A stretch of 64,000 bases of DNA from CAMLOF01 sp041913045 (GCA_041913045.1 JAYSGB010000014.1:26100-90099); one strand, 5' to 3'; positions 9,284 to 18,608 are shown, numbered from the stretch's first letter. The notes: a model not told the origin generated them from the letters alone. Made by a program: numbers and translations.

Positions 9284-9529
9284 GTGAGCAATAACAAAGG
9301 CCAGCTCTTGCAGGATCCCTTTCTGAACCAACTCCGCCGCGAGCACGTGCCGGTGTCCATCTACCTCGTCAACGGGATCAAGCTTCAAGGCCAGATCGAG
9401 TCTTTTGACCAGTATGTTGTGCTCCTGCGCAACACGGTTACCCAGATGGTCTACAAGCATGCCATCTCCACGATTGTTCCGGGCCGCCCGGTTCAGTTTG
9501 CAGCTACCCAGACGGGCGAAGCCGCCTGA
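9284..9529 (+). CDS. hfq: RNA chaperone Hfq
   Basis: Hexameric Sm-like protein that pairs small RNAs with target mRNAs. The 81-residue product has the Sm1 region (about 9-40) and the signature Sm2 motif YKHAIST. The short C-terminal tail is typical of betaproteobacteria. The frame is open further upstream, but the GTG at 9284 is supported by GGAG at 9274-9277 and by the conserved N-terminus SNNKGQLLQDPFLN. The placement between der and hflX matches other Burkholderiales; miaA is not adjacent here. Confidence 0.97.
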   Translation: MSNNKGQLLQDPFLNQLRREHVPVSIYLVNGIKLQGQIESFDQYVVLLRNTVTQMVYKHAISTIVPGRPVQFAATQTGEAA

Positions 9530-9550
9530 CTCTGAACTTCGTGAGGGCCA

Positions 9551-10756
9551 GTGAGGTATCACTGGTCCAAAGCGCAGCAATTGACATCCTCTGAAACAGC
9601 CCCTTCGGCTCTGCCAGGTGTGATCCTGGTGGGGGTCGATCTGGGGCTTCCCCATTTCGACGACGACTTGGAAGAACTCGCGCAACTGGCCACCACGGCC
9701 GGTTACGTGGTGCTCGACCGGGTGACATGCAAGCGCCGCGCCCCAGACGCTGCGCTGTACGTGGGCTCTGGCAAGGCTGACGAAATCAAGGCTCTGGCTC
9801 TGGGTCATGGCGCCAAGGAAATTCTGTTTGACCAGGCCCTGAGTCCCGCACAGCAGCGCAACCTCGAGCGGCACATGGGCATGCCCGTGAATGACCGTAT
9901 CCTGCTGATTCTGGAGATTTTTGCGCAACGGGCGCGCAGCCACGAAGGCAAGTTGCAGGTTGAGCTTGCCCGGTTGCAATATCTGTCCACCCGCTTGGTA
10001 CGGCGTTGGTCTCACCTGGAGCGGCAGAGCGGCGGTATCGGCATGCGCGGCGGCCCAGGCGAAACTCAGATAGAGCTGGACCGCCGGATGATTGGCGATG
10101 CCATCAAGCGCACGCGCGAGCGTCTGGACAAGGTCAAGCGCCAGCGGAATACGCAGCGGCGCCAGCGCGAGCGCAGGGGGGCGTTCACCATATCCTTGGT
10201 GGGGTACACCAACGCAGGCAAATCGTCTTTGTTCAACGCCTTGGTCAAGGCGAGGGCCTACGCCGCCGATCAGCTCTTTGCCACGCTGGACACCACGACC
10301 CGGCAGATGTATTTGGGAGAGGTCGGGCGCAGCGTGTCGCTCTCGGACACGGTGGGTTTTATCCGCGACTTGCCCCACACGCTCGTGGACGCCTTCGCTG
10401 CCACCTTGCAAGAGGCGCGTGACGCCGACCTGTTGCTGCATGTGGTCGATGCGTCGAACCCGGCGCACCCGGAGCAAATCCAGGAGGTGCAGCGGGTGTT
10501 GCGCGAGATCGGGGCTGCTGACGTGCCTCAAATTCTGGTTTTCAACAAGCTCGATGCGCTGCCGGATGCCCAATTGCCCAGGGACATGGAAGACTGCATG
10601 GAACTTGAGGGGCAGAGTGTTCCTCGTATCTTCCTGAGCGCCCGTACCGGGCAGGGTTTGGACGGGCTTCGGCACTTGCTGGCCAGGCGTGTTGCCAGCC
10701 TTGTTGCAGACGAGTCACCTTCAGAAACGCAGGCGCCTGCCGATTCGGCACAATAG
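9551..10756 (+). CDS. hflX: GTPase HflX
   Basis: Ribosome-associated GTPase that splits stalled 70S ribosomes under heat stress. The 401-residue product has the HflX N-terminal domain and a conserved glycine-rich linker (GIGMRGGPGETQIELDRR, about 167-184). A Ras-like G domain follows, with P-loop GYTNAGKS at 218-225, G3 DTVGF and G4 NKLD. The chosen start is GTG at 9551 with GAGGG just upstream at 9543-9547. An in-frame TTG at 9581 is an alternative. It lies between hfq and hflK in the conserved order. Confidence 0.94.
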   Translation: MRYHWSKAQQLTSSETAPSALPGVILVGVDLGLPHFDDDLEELAQLATTAGYVVLDRVTCKRRAPDAALYVGSGKADEIKALALGHGAKEILFDQALSPAQQRNLERHMGMPVNDRILLILEIFAQRARSHEGKLQVELARLQYLSTRLVRRWSHLERQSGGIGMRGGPGETQIELDRRMIGDAIKRTRERLDKVKRQRNTQRRQRERRGAFTISLVGYTNAGKSSLFNALVKARAYAADQLFATLDTTTRQMYLGEVGRSVSLSDTVGFIRDLPHTLVDAFAATLQEARDADLLLHVVDASNPAHPEQIQEVQRVLREIGAADVPQILVFNKLDALPDAQLPRDMEDCMELEGQSVPRIFLSARTGQGLDGLRHLLARRVASLVADESPSETQAPADSAQ

Positions 10757-10786
10757 GCTCCTGCATCCTTACATTGATCATTGCTC

Positions 10787-12142
10787 ATGAATTTGAATCT
10801 GCTGAACCTTCGCCCGCCCCGCTGGAGTCGCGTGAGGGGCATGTTCAACCTGAACGACCCCCGCTGGGGGCGTGACGATGACGGTTCCTCACAGGGGCCG
10901 CGTGGATCGCAGGGCGATGATGACCGGCGTGGCGATGAGCCGCCGCGTCAGCGTCCTCAAGGGCAGGGCCCCAACCAGGGGCCTCCGGATCTGGACGAAC
11001 TGTGGCGTGATTTCAACCGCAAACTCGGAGGTATTCTGGGTGGCGGTAAAGGTGGGCGTGGAGGGCAGGGTGGCTCTCAGCCTCCGAGCTACAAGCCGGA
11101 TCCGAAAAGCACCGGAATTGGTGCAGGGCTCATTGCTGGCGTTGCGTTGCTGATCTGGCTGGGTACGGGTTTCTTCATCGTTCAGGAAGGTCAGCAAGCC
11201 GTGATCACCCAGTTTGGCAAGTACCACAGCACGGTGGGTGCGGGCTTCAACTGGCGGCTGCCTTATCCCATCCAGCGCCACGAATCGGTGTTTGTCACGC
11301 AGATCCGCTCGGTTGACGTTGGGCGCGACGCGATTGTGCGCGCCACCGGCTTGCGTGAATCGGCCATGCTGACGGAAGACGAGAATATCGTCGAGATCAA
11401 GTTTGCCGTGCAATACCGCTTGAACGACGCGCGTGCGTACCTGTTCGCCAGCCGTGATCCGGATTCAGCTGTTTTGCGTGCCGCTGAAACCGCTGTGCGC
11501 GAGGTGGTGGGCAAGATGAAGATGGACGCGGCCCTGGCCGAGGAGCGTGACCAGATTGCCCCTCGTGTGCGTACCCTGATGCAGACCATTTTGGACCGCT
11601 ATGGCGTAGGTATTGAGGTGGTCGGCATCAACCTGCAACAGGGAGGCGTGCGTCCTCCTGAGCAGGTGCAGGCGGCATTCGACGATGTGCTCAAGGCTGG
11701 CCAAGAGCGTGAACGTGCCAAAAACGAGGCCGAGGCATACGCAAACGATGTGGTTCCCCGTGCCCGTGGTGCGGCATCCCGGCTGATCGAAGAGGCTCAG
11801 GGCTACAAGGCTCGCATCGTGGCACAAGCCGAAGGTGATTCACAGCGCTTCCGCCTGATCCAGGCCGAACATGCCAAGGCGCCCCAAGTCATGCGAGAAC
11901 GTCTGTACCTGGAAGCCATGCAAGAGGTTTACACCAGCGTGACCAAAGTGCTTGTGGACACCAGGCAGAACTCCAACCTGCTGTATCTCCCGCTCGACAA
12001 GATCATGCAGGCAACCGGCACGGGCGGCGCTGCCACCCCGGCCGCCGCTGTACCCAGCCAGCTGCCAGCCGCTGCGCCGAGCTTGCCCAACGACTCCCGT
12101 GCCCGCGACGACTCCCGTTCGCGTGACCGCGAAACCCGCTGA
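10787..12142 (+). CDS. hflK: FtsH protease modulator HflK
   Basis: SPFH/prohibitin-domain subunit of the HflKC complex that surrounds FtsH in the inner membrane. The roughly 451-residue product has a charged, Gly/Gln/Pro-rich N-terminal cytoplasmic region and one transmembrane helix at about 120-140. The SPFH domain follows (QQAVITQFGKY, then REVVGKMKMD), ending in a helical Ala-rich tail. I use the ATG at 10787; a second ATG at 10841 with GAGGGG upstream is a real alternative and gives a protein 18 residues shorter. hflC follows 18 bases downstream. Confidence 0.92.
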   Translation: MNLNLLNLRPPRWSRVRGMFNLNDPRWGRDDDGSSQGPRGSQGDDDRRGDEPPRQRPQGQGPNQGPPDLDELWRDFNRKLGGILGGGKGGRGGQGGSQPPSYKPDPKSTGIGAGLIAGVALLIWLGTGFFIVQEGQQAVITQFGKYHSTVGAGFNWRLPYPIQRHESVFVTQIRSVDVGRDAIVRATGLRESAMLTEDENIVEIKFAVQYRLNDARAYLFASRDPDSAVLRAAETAVREVVGKMKMDAALAEERDQIAPRVRTLMQTILDRYGVGIEVVGINLQQGGVRPPEQVQAAFDDVLKAGQERERAKNEAEAYANDVVPRARGAASRLIEEAQGYKARIVAQAEGDSQRFRLIQAEHAKAPQVMRERLYLEAMQEVYTSVTKVLVDTRQNSNLLYLPLDKIMQATGTGGAATPAAAVPSQLPAAAPSLPNDSRARDDSRSRDRETR

Positions 12143-12160
12143 TCGCACGGAGGACACATC

Positions 12161-13051
12161 ATGAACAAGATTGGTTTCGTCATCTCTTCTTTCCTGGTGG
12201 CCCTTGCCATTGCCAGTTCCATGCTTTTCGTGGTGGATCAGCGGCAGTTCGGCATCGTTTATGCCCTGGGGCAGATCAAGACGGTCATCACCGAACCTGG
12301 CCTCAACTTCAAGTTGCCGCCGCCGTTCCAGAACGTGACCTACATCGACAAGCGTTTGCTTACCCTGGAAAGCACCGATACCGAACCCACGCTGACCGCC
12401 GAGAAGCAGCGGGTCGTGATCGACTGGTATGTGCGTTGGCGCATTGCCGAGCCGTCGGCCTACATTCGTAACGTGGGCGTGGATGAGCGCGCGGGTGCTT
12501 TGCAGCTGAACCGCGTGGTGCGCAGTTCCTTCCAGCAGGAAGTCAACAAGCGCACTGTTCGTGAATTGCTCTCCACCCGGCGGGAGCAACTGATGGAAGA
12601 CGTCAAGCGTGAGGTGCTTGCCGCTGTCCGTGGGGCAGAAAAGCCTTGGGGCATTGACGTTGTTGACGTGCGAATCACGCGCATCGACTACGCGGAAACC
12701 ATCACCCGCTCCGTCTATGATCGCATGGAAGCGGAGCGCAAGCGCGTGGCCAACGAGCTTCGTTCGACCGGCTTTGCCGAGGGGGAGAAGATCCGCGCCG
12801 ATGCTGACCGCCAGCGTGAGGTCATTGTGGCGGAGGCTTTCCGCAGCGCACAAAAGATCAAGGGTGAGGGTGACGCCGAAGCCGCGCGCGCCTACAACGA
12901 GGCCTTTGGTCGTGACCCGGCCTTCGCGCAGTTCTATCGCAGCCTGGAAGCCTACAAGGCCAGCTTTGCGAACAAGACCGATGTGATGGTCGTTGATCCC
13001 TCGTCTGAGTTCTTTAAGGCGCTCAAGGGCAGCAGCCCTAGCGGCCGCTGA
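12161..13051 (+). CDS. hflC: FtsH protease modulator HflC
   Basis: Partner of HflK, an SPFH-domain membrane protein with its bulk in the periplasm. The 296-residue product starts with a transmembrane helix (about 5-23), then the SPFH domain (DQRQFGIVYALGQIK) and a long helical segment from about 180. A GGAGG site precedes the ATG at 12161. It ends the long operon-like run begun at ndk; a strong terminator lies 64 bases downstream. The small DUF2065 (YjeT) gene often found after hflC is not present in the 150-base gap. Confidence 0.95.
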   Translation: MNKIGFVISSFLVALAIASSMLFVVDQRQFGIVYALGQIKTVITEPGLNFKLPPPFQNVTYIDKRLLTLESTDTEPTLTAEKQRVVIDWYVRWRIAEPSAYIRNVGVDERAGALQLNRVVRSSFQQEVNKRTVRELLSTRREQLMEDVKREVLAAVRGAEKPWGIDVVDVRITRIDYAETITRSVYDRMEAERKRVANELRSTGFAEGEKIRADADRQREVIVAEAFRSAQKIKGEGDAEAARAYNEAFGRDPAFAQFYRSLEAYKASFANKTDVMVVDPSSEFFKALKGSSPSGR

Positions 13052-13114
13052 GTCTGGGCTGTGTTGCTCGCAGTGAACACGGGCCTCGCCAGACTCGCGT
13101 GACGCATGCTCAAG

Positions 13115-13147
13115 GCGGCCGTCCACGTCCGTGGCGGCCGCTTTTTT
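13115..13147 (+). terminator. Rho-independent terminator after hflC
   Basis: A perfect outer stem GCGGCC/GGCCGC and an inner stem CCACG/CGTGG, separated by small bulges, are followed by six T residues (13142-13147). It closes the hfl operon and separates it from hisZ. Confidence 0.88.
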
Positions 13148-13168
13148 AATGGGGCGCTCAGACCCCGG

Positions 13169-13174
13169 TAAAAT
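13169..13174 (+). promoter_or_regulatory. Probable -10 box (TAAAAT) for hisZ
   Basis: TAAAAT lies just after the hflC terminator and 27 bases before the hisZ ATG. A T-rich segment sits about 17 bases upstream, partly shared with the terminator T-run. The location makes a promoter likely; the -35 match is poor. Confidence 0.45.
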
Positions 13175-13201
13175 CCTCTTTTTAACAGCCCTCCCATCCC
13201 C

Positions 13202-14368
13202 ATGTCTGCCTGGGTCCTACCGGATCAAATTGCCGATGTCCTGCCTTCCGAGGCCCGGCACATCGAAGACCTGCGCCGTGCCTTGCTGGATACCGCTCGT
13301 GGCCACGGCTATGAGCTGGTGATGCCGCCGCTGATCGAGCACCTGGATTCCCTGCTGACCGGCACGGGCGAGGCGCTTGACCTGCAAACCTTCAAGCTGG
13401 TGGATCAGCTGTCGGGGCGGTCCCTCGGCCTGCGTGCCGACACCACGCCACAGGTTGCCCGCATCGACGCTCACCTGTTGAACCGCCAGGGCGTGACGCG
13501 CCTGTGCTATTGCGGACCGGTGGTGCACACCCGTGTGGACCGCCCGCACGCCACGCGTGAGCCCCTTCAGCTAGGTGCTGAACTCTACGGCCACGCTGGC
13601 CTGGAGGCTGACCTGGAAGTGCTTGAACTGGCCCAGGCGTGCCTGCGGGCCAGCGGCATGGAGCATTTGGCGCTGGACCTGGGTGACGTGCGGATCATCG
13701 ACGCCGTGCTGGCCGGTCAGGCTCTGGACGCCGAGACTGTTGCGCGCATCCATTCGGCACTGGCGGCCAAGGACGTTGCCACGCTGGGCGCCTTGAGCCA
13801 AGGCCTGCCTGAGGCCGTGCGCGCCGATCTTCTTGCCCTGCCCACACTGTATGGCGACGTTACGGTGCTGGACGAGGCTGCGCGCAGGCTGCGTTCCAGC
13901 CCGCTGCTGGACAAGGCGCTGGGCGATCTGCACTGGCTGGCGTCTCACCTGCAGGGCATGACGGTTTCGTTTGACCTGGGTGATTTGCGCGGCTACGCCT
14001 ATTACACAGGTGTGCGGTTCTCCATGTTTGCCGCCCAGCGCGCTGGTGGGCGTCTGGTGGAACTGGTGCGCGGTGGCCGCTACGATGAGGTCGGCGCGGT
14101 GTTCGGCCGCAAGCGCCCGGCAGCCGGTTTCAGCCTGGACCTCAAGGAGCTGGTGGCAGCGGTGTCGGCGCCGGCTTTGCAGGCTGCTATTCGCGCGCCC
14201 TGGGGCAGCGACGCCACCTTGCGTTCAACCATTGCCCGTCTGCGTGCTGACGGTGAGACCGTGGTGTGCGTGCTGCCAGGACATGAGCACGAAGTGGACG
14301 AATTCCTTTGCAATCGCGCACTTGTGGCGCGAGACGGTCAGTGGGTCGTGGAACCCCTGTCGGCCTGA
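13202..14368 (+). CDS. hisZ: ATP phosphoribosyltransferase regulatory subunit HisZ
   Basis: Paralogue of HisRS that lacks tRNA charging and instead activates the short form of HisG, the first enzyme of histidine synthesis. The 388-residue product resembles the HisRS catalytic core: MPPLIEHLDSLL, LGLRADTTPQVARI, a degenerate motif 2 around VVHTRVDRPHATREP, and GGRYDEVGAVFG near the C-terminus. No anticodon-binding domain is visible. It lies directly upstream of purA, the common betaproteobacterial order. No Shine-Dalgarno is evident before the ATG. Confidence 0.93.
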   Translation: MSAWVLPDQIADVLPSEARHIEDLRRALLDTARGHGYELVMPPLIEHLDSLLTGTGEALDLQTFKLVDQLSGRSLGLRADTTPQVARIDAHLLNRQGVTRLCYCGPVVHTRVDRPHATREPLQLGAELYGHAGLEADLEVLELAQACLRASGMEHLALDLGDVRIIDAVLAGQALDAETVARIHSALAAKDVATLGALSQGLPEAVRADLLALPTLYGDVTVLDEAARRLRSSPLLDKALGDLHWLASHLQGMTVSFDLGDLRGYAYYTGVRFSMFAAQRAGGRLVELVRGGRYDEVGAVFGRKRPAAGFSLDLKELVAAVSAPALQAAIRAPWGSDATLRSTIARLRADGETVVCVLPGHEHEVDEFLCNRALVARDGQWVVEPLSA

Positions 14369-14395
14369 GAACCCCTTTTGTTGGATCGGTACCAA

Positions 14396-15784
14396 ATGAA
14401 CCAAAATTCTTTCAAGGCCCAGCCGGGGCGCAACGTCGTGGTCGTGGGCACCCAATGGGGTGACGAAGGCAAGGGCAAGCTGGTGGACTGGCTCACGGAG
14501 ACCGCGCGTGGCGTGGTCCGCTTCCAGGGCGGTCACAATGCGGGTCACACGCTGGTCATCAATGGCGTGAAAACGGCATTGCACCTCATCCCCAGCGGCA
14601 TCATGCGCCCGGGCGTCAAGTGCTACATCGGCAACGGCGTAGTACTGTCGGTAACCAAGTTGCTGGAAGAGATTGCCGGGCTTGAAAAAGCAGGCGTGGA
14701 AGTGCGCTCGCGCCTGCGTGTGAGCGAGGCCTGCCCGCTGATCCTGCCTTTCCATGCTGCGATCGACGTGGCTCGCGAAGCCGCCAAGGAAAAGGCTGGT
14801 GTTGCCAAGATCGGTACCACTGGGCGCGGCATCGGCCCCGCTTACGAGGACAAGATCGCTCGCCGTGCGCTGCGTGTGCAGGACCTGAAGCATCCCGAAC
14901 GTTTCGCCACCAAACTGCGCGAACTGCTGGATCTGCACAACCACCTGCTGACTTCTTATCTGGGTTCTGCGAATATGGATTGGGGCCCGGTGTTCGAGGG
15001 TTTCATCAAAGACGGACGCATCCAGTTCGAGCCGGTGTTCGAGCAGGCCATGCAACAGGCCGAACAGCTCAAGCCGATGATTGCTGACGTGTCGCGTGAA
15101 CTGAACGAGGCCCACAAGGCGGGTGTCAACCTGCTGTTCGAAGGTGCGCAAGGCACGCTGCTGGACATTGACCACGGCACCTACCCCTTCGTGACGTCGA
15201 GCAACTGTGTTGCAGGCAACGCTGCGGCGGGCGCGGGTGTGGGCCCCGGCATGCTGCACTATGTTCTGGGCATCACCAAGGCTTATTGCACTCGCGTGGG
15301 CGGTGGCCCTTTCCCTACCGAGCTGGACTGGGAAAAGGAAGGTACCCCCGGATACCACATGAGCACCGTGGGCGCCGAGAAGGGCGTGACCACCGGCCGT
15401 TCGCGCCGCTGCGGCTGGTTCGATGCCGCGCTGCTGAAGCGCTCTGCCCAGGTCAACGGCCTGAGCGGCCTGTGCATCACCAAGCTGGACGTGCTGGACG
15501 GTCTGACCGAACTGCAGTTGTGCGTGGGTTACAAGCTCGATGGCGAGATCATCGACATCCTGCCGCTGGGGGCCGACGAAATTGCACGTTGTGAGCCGAT
15601 CTACGAAACCCTGCCGGGCTGGAGCGATTCGTCGGTGGGCGTGACCCGCTACGAAGACCTGCCCGCCAACGCGCAGGCCTATCTGAGCCGCATCGAGGCT
15701 GTGACGGGCGTGCCCATCCACGTGGTGTCCACCAGCCCGGACCGCGACCACACGATTCTGTTGCACCACCCCTTCGCCGCCTGA
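14396..15784 (+). CDS. purA: Adenylosuccinate synthetase
   Basis: Catalyses GTP-dependent joining of IMP and aspartate, the first committed step to AMP. The P-loop-like motif WGDEGKGK is at 21-28, followed by the GGHNAGHT motif and the conserved GTTGRGIGPAYEDK segment. GVTTGRSRRCGW lies toward the C-terminus. The ATG at 14396 gives 462 residues; an in-frame TTG at 14378 is less likely. It follows hisZ by 27 bases and precedes a purine-type phosphoribosyltransferase, a sensible metabolic pairing. Confidence 0.97.
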   Translation: MNQNSFKAQPGRNVVVVGTQWGDEGKGKLVDWLTETARGVVRFQGGHNAGHTLVINGVKTALHLIPSGIMRPGVKCYIGNGVVLSVTKLLEEIAGLEKAGVEVRSRLRVSEACPLILPFHAAIDVAREAAKEKAGVAKIGTTGRGIGPAYEDKIARRALRVQDLKHPERFATKLRELLDLHNHLLTSYLGSANMDWGPVFEGFIKDGRIQFEPVFEQAMQQAEQLKPMIADVSRELNEAHKAGVNLLFEGAQGTLLDIDHGTYPFVTSSNCVAGNAAAGAGVGPGMLHYVLGITKAYCTRVGGGPFPTELDWEKEGTPGYHMSTVGAEKGVTTGRSRRCGWFDAALLKRSAQVNGLSGLCITKLDVLDGLTELQLCVGYKLDGEIIDILPLGADEIARCEPIYETLPGWSDSSVGVTRYEDLPANAQAYLSRIEAVTGVPIHVVSTSPDRDHTILLHHPFAA

Positions 15785-15824
15785 GCGGCAGCCTACCCAA
15801 GACCCTCTGAAACGGAGATCCGCG

Positions 15825-16349
15825 ATGCTGACCGAAGATGGCAAACACCTGTACGTGTCTTACGACGAGTACCACAACCTGATCGAAAAACTGGCGATCA
15901 AGGTGCACCAGTCGGGCTGGGAGTTCGACACGATCCTGTGTCTGGCTCGCGGCGGCATGCGCCCGGGTGACATCCTGAGCCGCATTTTCGACAAACCCCT
16001 GGCCATCATGTCCACCAGTTCCTACCGGGCGGAAGCGGGCACCGTGCAGGGGCAACTGGACATTGCTCGTTACATCACCACGCCCAAAGGCGAGATTGCT
16101 GGCCGCGTGCTGCTGGTGGACGACCTGGCCGATTCTGGCCACACGCTGCGTGCTGTCATCGACATGCTCAAGAACAACTACCCGCCCATCACCGAGCTGC
16201 GCAGCGCAGTGATCTGGACCAAGGCGGTGTCGGTGTTCACGCCGGACTACTCGGTGGAGTTCCTGCCCACCAACCCGTGGATTCACCAGCCGTTCGAGGG
16301 CTACGACAACATGCGTCCGGCCCAGTTGCTGGCCAAGTGGAAGGTTTGA
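15825..16349 (+). CDS. Purine phosphoribosyltransferase (hypoxanthine/guanine type)
   Basis: Cytosolic type I phosphoribosyltransferase, probably salvaging hypoxanthine, guanine or xanthine with PRPP. The 174-residue product has the PRPP motif LLVDDLADSGHT at 96-107 and the upstream ARGGMRPGDIL loop at 41-51. A good CGGAGA site precedes the ATG. Its position straight after purA supports a purine role. The exact base preference (Hpt versus Gpt/Xpt-like) cannot be decided from the sequence. Confidence 0.85.
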   Translation: MLTEDGKHLYVSYDEYHNLIEKLAIKVHQSGWEFDTILCLARGGMRPGDILSRIFDKPLAIMSTSSYRAEAGTVQGQLDIARYITTPKGEIAGRVLLVDDLADSGHTLRAVIDMLKNNYPPITELRSAVIWTKAVSVFTPDYSVEFLPTNPWIHQPFEGYDNMRPAQLLAKWKV

Positions 16350-16359
16350 GCGGGCCTCC

Positions 16360-17544
16360 ATGGACCTGCGCACCGGACTGATCCATCACCCCTACGTGCC
16401 GCCGCCCGAGTTTGAAGCGGTGGCGCCGGGTGTTCACAAGGCCTCAACGGTCATCTTCCCCAGCGTGGCGGCCATGCGCTCTCGCGACTGGAAGAACAAG
16501 TCAGCCTACACCTACGGCTTGCACGGCACGCCCACCACGTTCACGTTGGAAGAGCGCATCGCGACGGTGGAAGGCGGGCAGCATTGCCTGCTGGCACCCA
16601 GCGGGCTGGCCGCCATTGCGCTGGTGAACATGGCGCTTTTGCACGCGGGCGAGGAAGTGCTGCTTCCCGACAACGCCTACGGTCCTGGCAAGACCCTGGC
16701 CGAAGGCGAACTGGCTGCCTGGGGTATCACCCACCGATATTACGACCCCATGAACCCGGCCGATCTGGCTGCCAAGATCGGCGCGTCCACGCGTCTGGTC
16801 TGGCTGGAGGCAGCGGGTTCTGTCACGCTGGAATACCCGGACTTGCCTGGGCTGGTGGCCGTCGTACGCGACGCGAATGCAGCTCGGCAGACCAGCAGGA
16901 AGTTGATTGCGGCCCTGGACAACACCTGGGGTGCGGGGGTGGCGTTTCAGCCGTTTGACATGGGCGTGGATATTTCCATGCAAGCCCTCACCAAGTACCC
17001 CAGCGGCGGGGCAGACGTGCTGATGGGCTCGGTGGTCACGTGTGACGAGGCCTTGCACCGGCAGTTGCTGCTGACACACATGCGCCTGGGCCTGGGCGTG
17101 GGTGCCAACGACGCGGAGCTGGTGTTGCGCGGGCTGAACAGCATGGTGCTGCGCTACCACGCGCAGGACGCCACAACCCGTGAACTGGCCACCTGGATGC
17201 AGGAGCAGCCCGGCGTGGCCAAGGTGTTCCACCCAGCCTTGCCCAGCTCACCCGGCCATCCCAACTGGGCGCGCGACGCCAGCGCGGCTGCCTGTCTGTT
17301 CAGTGTGGTGTTCGACCCGGCCATCGCTGCGGAAAAAATCGACGCGTTCTGCGACAACCTCAAGCTGTTCCGTCTGGGTTACAGCTGGGCCGGGCCGATC
17401 AGCCTGTGCGTGCCGTATGACGTACCGTCCATGCGAACGACGCCCTGGCCGCACTCCAGCCGCCTGGTCCGCTTCGCCGTGGGCCTGGAAGCCGCAGCCG
17501 ACCTGAAGGCCGACCTGCTTCAGGCCATGTCCGCGCTTTCCTGA
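16360..17544 (+). CDS. metC: Cystathionine beta-lyase (Cys/Met PLP family)
   Basis: PLP enzyme of the trans-sulfuration family, expected to cleave cystathionine to homocysteine, pyruvate and ammonia. The 394-residue product has the PLP-binding lysine in SMQALTKYPSGG (Lys212), the AYTYGLHGTPT segment (49-60) and SAACLFSVVF in the C-terminal domain. It starts 10 bases after the phosphoribosyltransferase. The 3' end overlaps the convergent mnmH gene by 25 bases. MetC is favoured over other gamma-family members, but substrate choice is inferred. Confidence 0.87.
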   Translation: MDLRTGLIHHPYVPPPEFEAVAPGVHKASTVIFPSVAAMRSRDWKNKSAYTYGLHGTPTTFTLEERIATVEGGQHCLLAPSGLAAIALVNMALLHAGEEVLLPDNAYGPGKTLAEGELAAWGITHRYYDPMNPADLAAKIGASTRLVWLEAAGSVTLEYPDLPGLVAVVRDANAARQTSRKLIAALDNTWGAGVAFQPFDMGVDISMQALTKYPSGGADVLMGSVVTCDEALHRQLLLTHMRLGLGVGANDAELVLRGLNSMVLRYHAQDATTRELATWMQEQPGVAKVFHPALPSSPGHPNWARDASAAACLFSVVFDPAIAAEKIDAFCDNLKLFRLGYSWAGPISLCVPYDVPSMRTTPWPHSSRLVRFAVGLEAAADLKADLLQAMSALS

Positions 17545-18593
17545 GCGATCAACTCGCGGGCGAGGGCGGCCATGGCCGCCTCAGAACGGCTGGCCAAGGG
17601 ACAGGGCAGCGCTTGCCCATACTGCACGAAGTTTCGGCGGATCGAAGCCGCGTACACGGGGTCGTAATGCTTGTCCAGCAGTTCGCGCACCACGGCGTCC
17701 GAGTGGCCGGCCTGCACCATGCCCACCCACTCGTCTATCACCGCCTTGCCGCGCAGTTCGGTGAGGGCGCGCAGGCGTTCGCAGAAGAACTCGCTGTCGC
17801 GCAGGAAGAATTCGTAGTCTTCCATCAACAGCGCCACGCGCTCTTCCAGCGGCAGTTGCAGGTCCAGGCAAGGGCTGGCACGCATGGCGTCGATCAGGGC
17901 GTCTGGCACGCGCAGGTTGCCCACCTTCTTGCTTTCGCTTTCCACGTACACCACGCGGGCGGGGTCGTAGGTGTGCAGGCCTTCCCACACCAGGGTGTCA
18001 AAGCGCTTCTGGCTGGGCTGCGGTTGGCCGGGAATCAAACCGAGCACGGAACTGCGGTGCGAGGCAAGGCCCTCCAGATCAAGCACCTGTGCACCTTGGG
18101 CTGCCAGGGCCTGGAGCAGGCGCGTCTTGCCCGAACCCGTGGGGCCGCACACCACCTTGTAGCGCAGGCGCTGCACCAGGGCGGGTAGGGACTCGACCAG
18201 TGCATTGCGTGACGCCTTGTAGCCGCCTTCGATCAGCGTGACCTGAAACCCAATAGCACTGAGGATGGTGGCCAGCGAACCGCTGCGGTTGCCGCCTCGC
18301 CAGCAATAGACCAGTGGTTTCCAGTTCTTGGGTTTGTCGAGTACTTCGCGCTCGATGTGCGCAGCGATGTTGCGGGCAGCCAGCGCTGCCCCTCGCTTCT
18401 TGGCCTCGAAGGCGTTGATCTGCTTGTACATCGTGCCGATGACGATGCGTTCCTCGTTGTTGAGCGTGGGCCAGTTGATGGCGCCGGGCAGATGGTCGAG
18501 GGCGTACTCGTCCTCGGTGCGGGCGTCGATGACGGTGTCGAAGTCGGCCAGACGTTCCAGGGCGGCGGTGGCGGGCAGGGTTTGCAGGGGCAT
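17520..18593 (-). CDS. mnmH: tRNA 2-selenouridine synthase MnmH/SelU
   Basis: Converts 2-thiouridine in the wobble position of certain tRNAs to 2-selenouridine through a geranylated intermediate. The 357-residue product has an N-terminal rhodanese domain with catalytic Cys97 (YCWRGGNRSG) and a P-loop GPTGSGKT at 150-157. This two-domain order is diagnostic. It lies 15 bases downstream of tesA on the same strand. No selD is in the window, so the selenophosphate source would have to be elsewhere. Its 3' end overlaps metC on the opposite strand. Confidence 0.93.
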   Translation of the reverse strand: MPLQTLPATAALERLADFDTVIDARTEDEYALDHLPGAINWPTLNNEERIVIGTMYKQINAFEAKKRGAALAARNIAAHIEREVLDKPKNWKPLVYCWRGGNRSGSLATILSAIGFQVTLIEGGYKASRNALVESLPALVQRLRYKVVCGPTGSGKTRLLQALAAQGAQVLDLEGLASHRSSVLGLIPGQPQPSQKRFDTLVWEGLHTYDPARVVYVESESKKVGNLRVPDALIDAMRASPCLDLQLPLEERVALLMEDYEFFLRDSEFFCERLRALTELRGKAVIDEWVGMVQAGHSDAVVRELLDKHYDPVYAASIRRNFVQYGQALPCPLASRSEAAMAALARELIAQESADMA

Positions 18594-18608
18594 ACGGTGG
18601 GGATGGCT

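Noticed and set aside
4700..14368. hisS and hisZ as a gene duplication with redundant function
   Set aside because: HisZ lacks the anticodon domain and is a known regulatory paralogue, so redundancy is not implied.
14225..15844. Long minus-strand open frame of 539 codons
   Set aside because: Antisense to hisZ and purA. No motif is recognisable and its residue bias is typical of a shadow frame.
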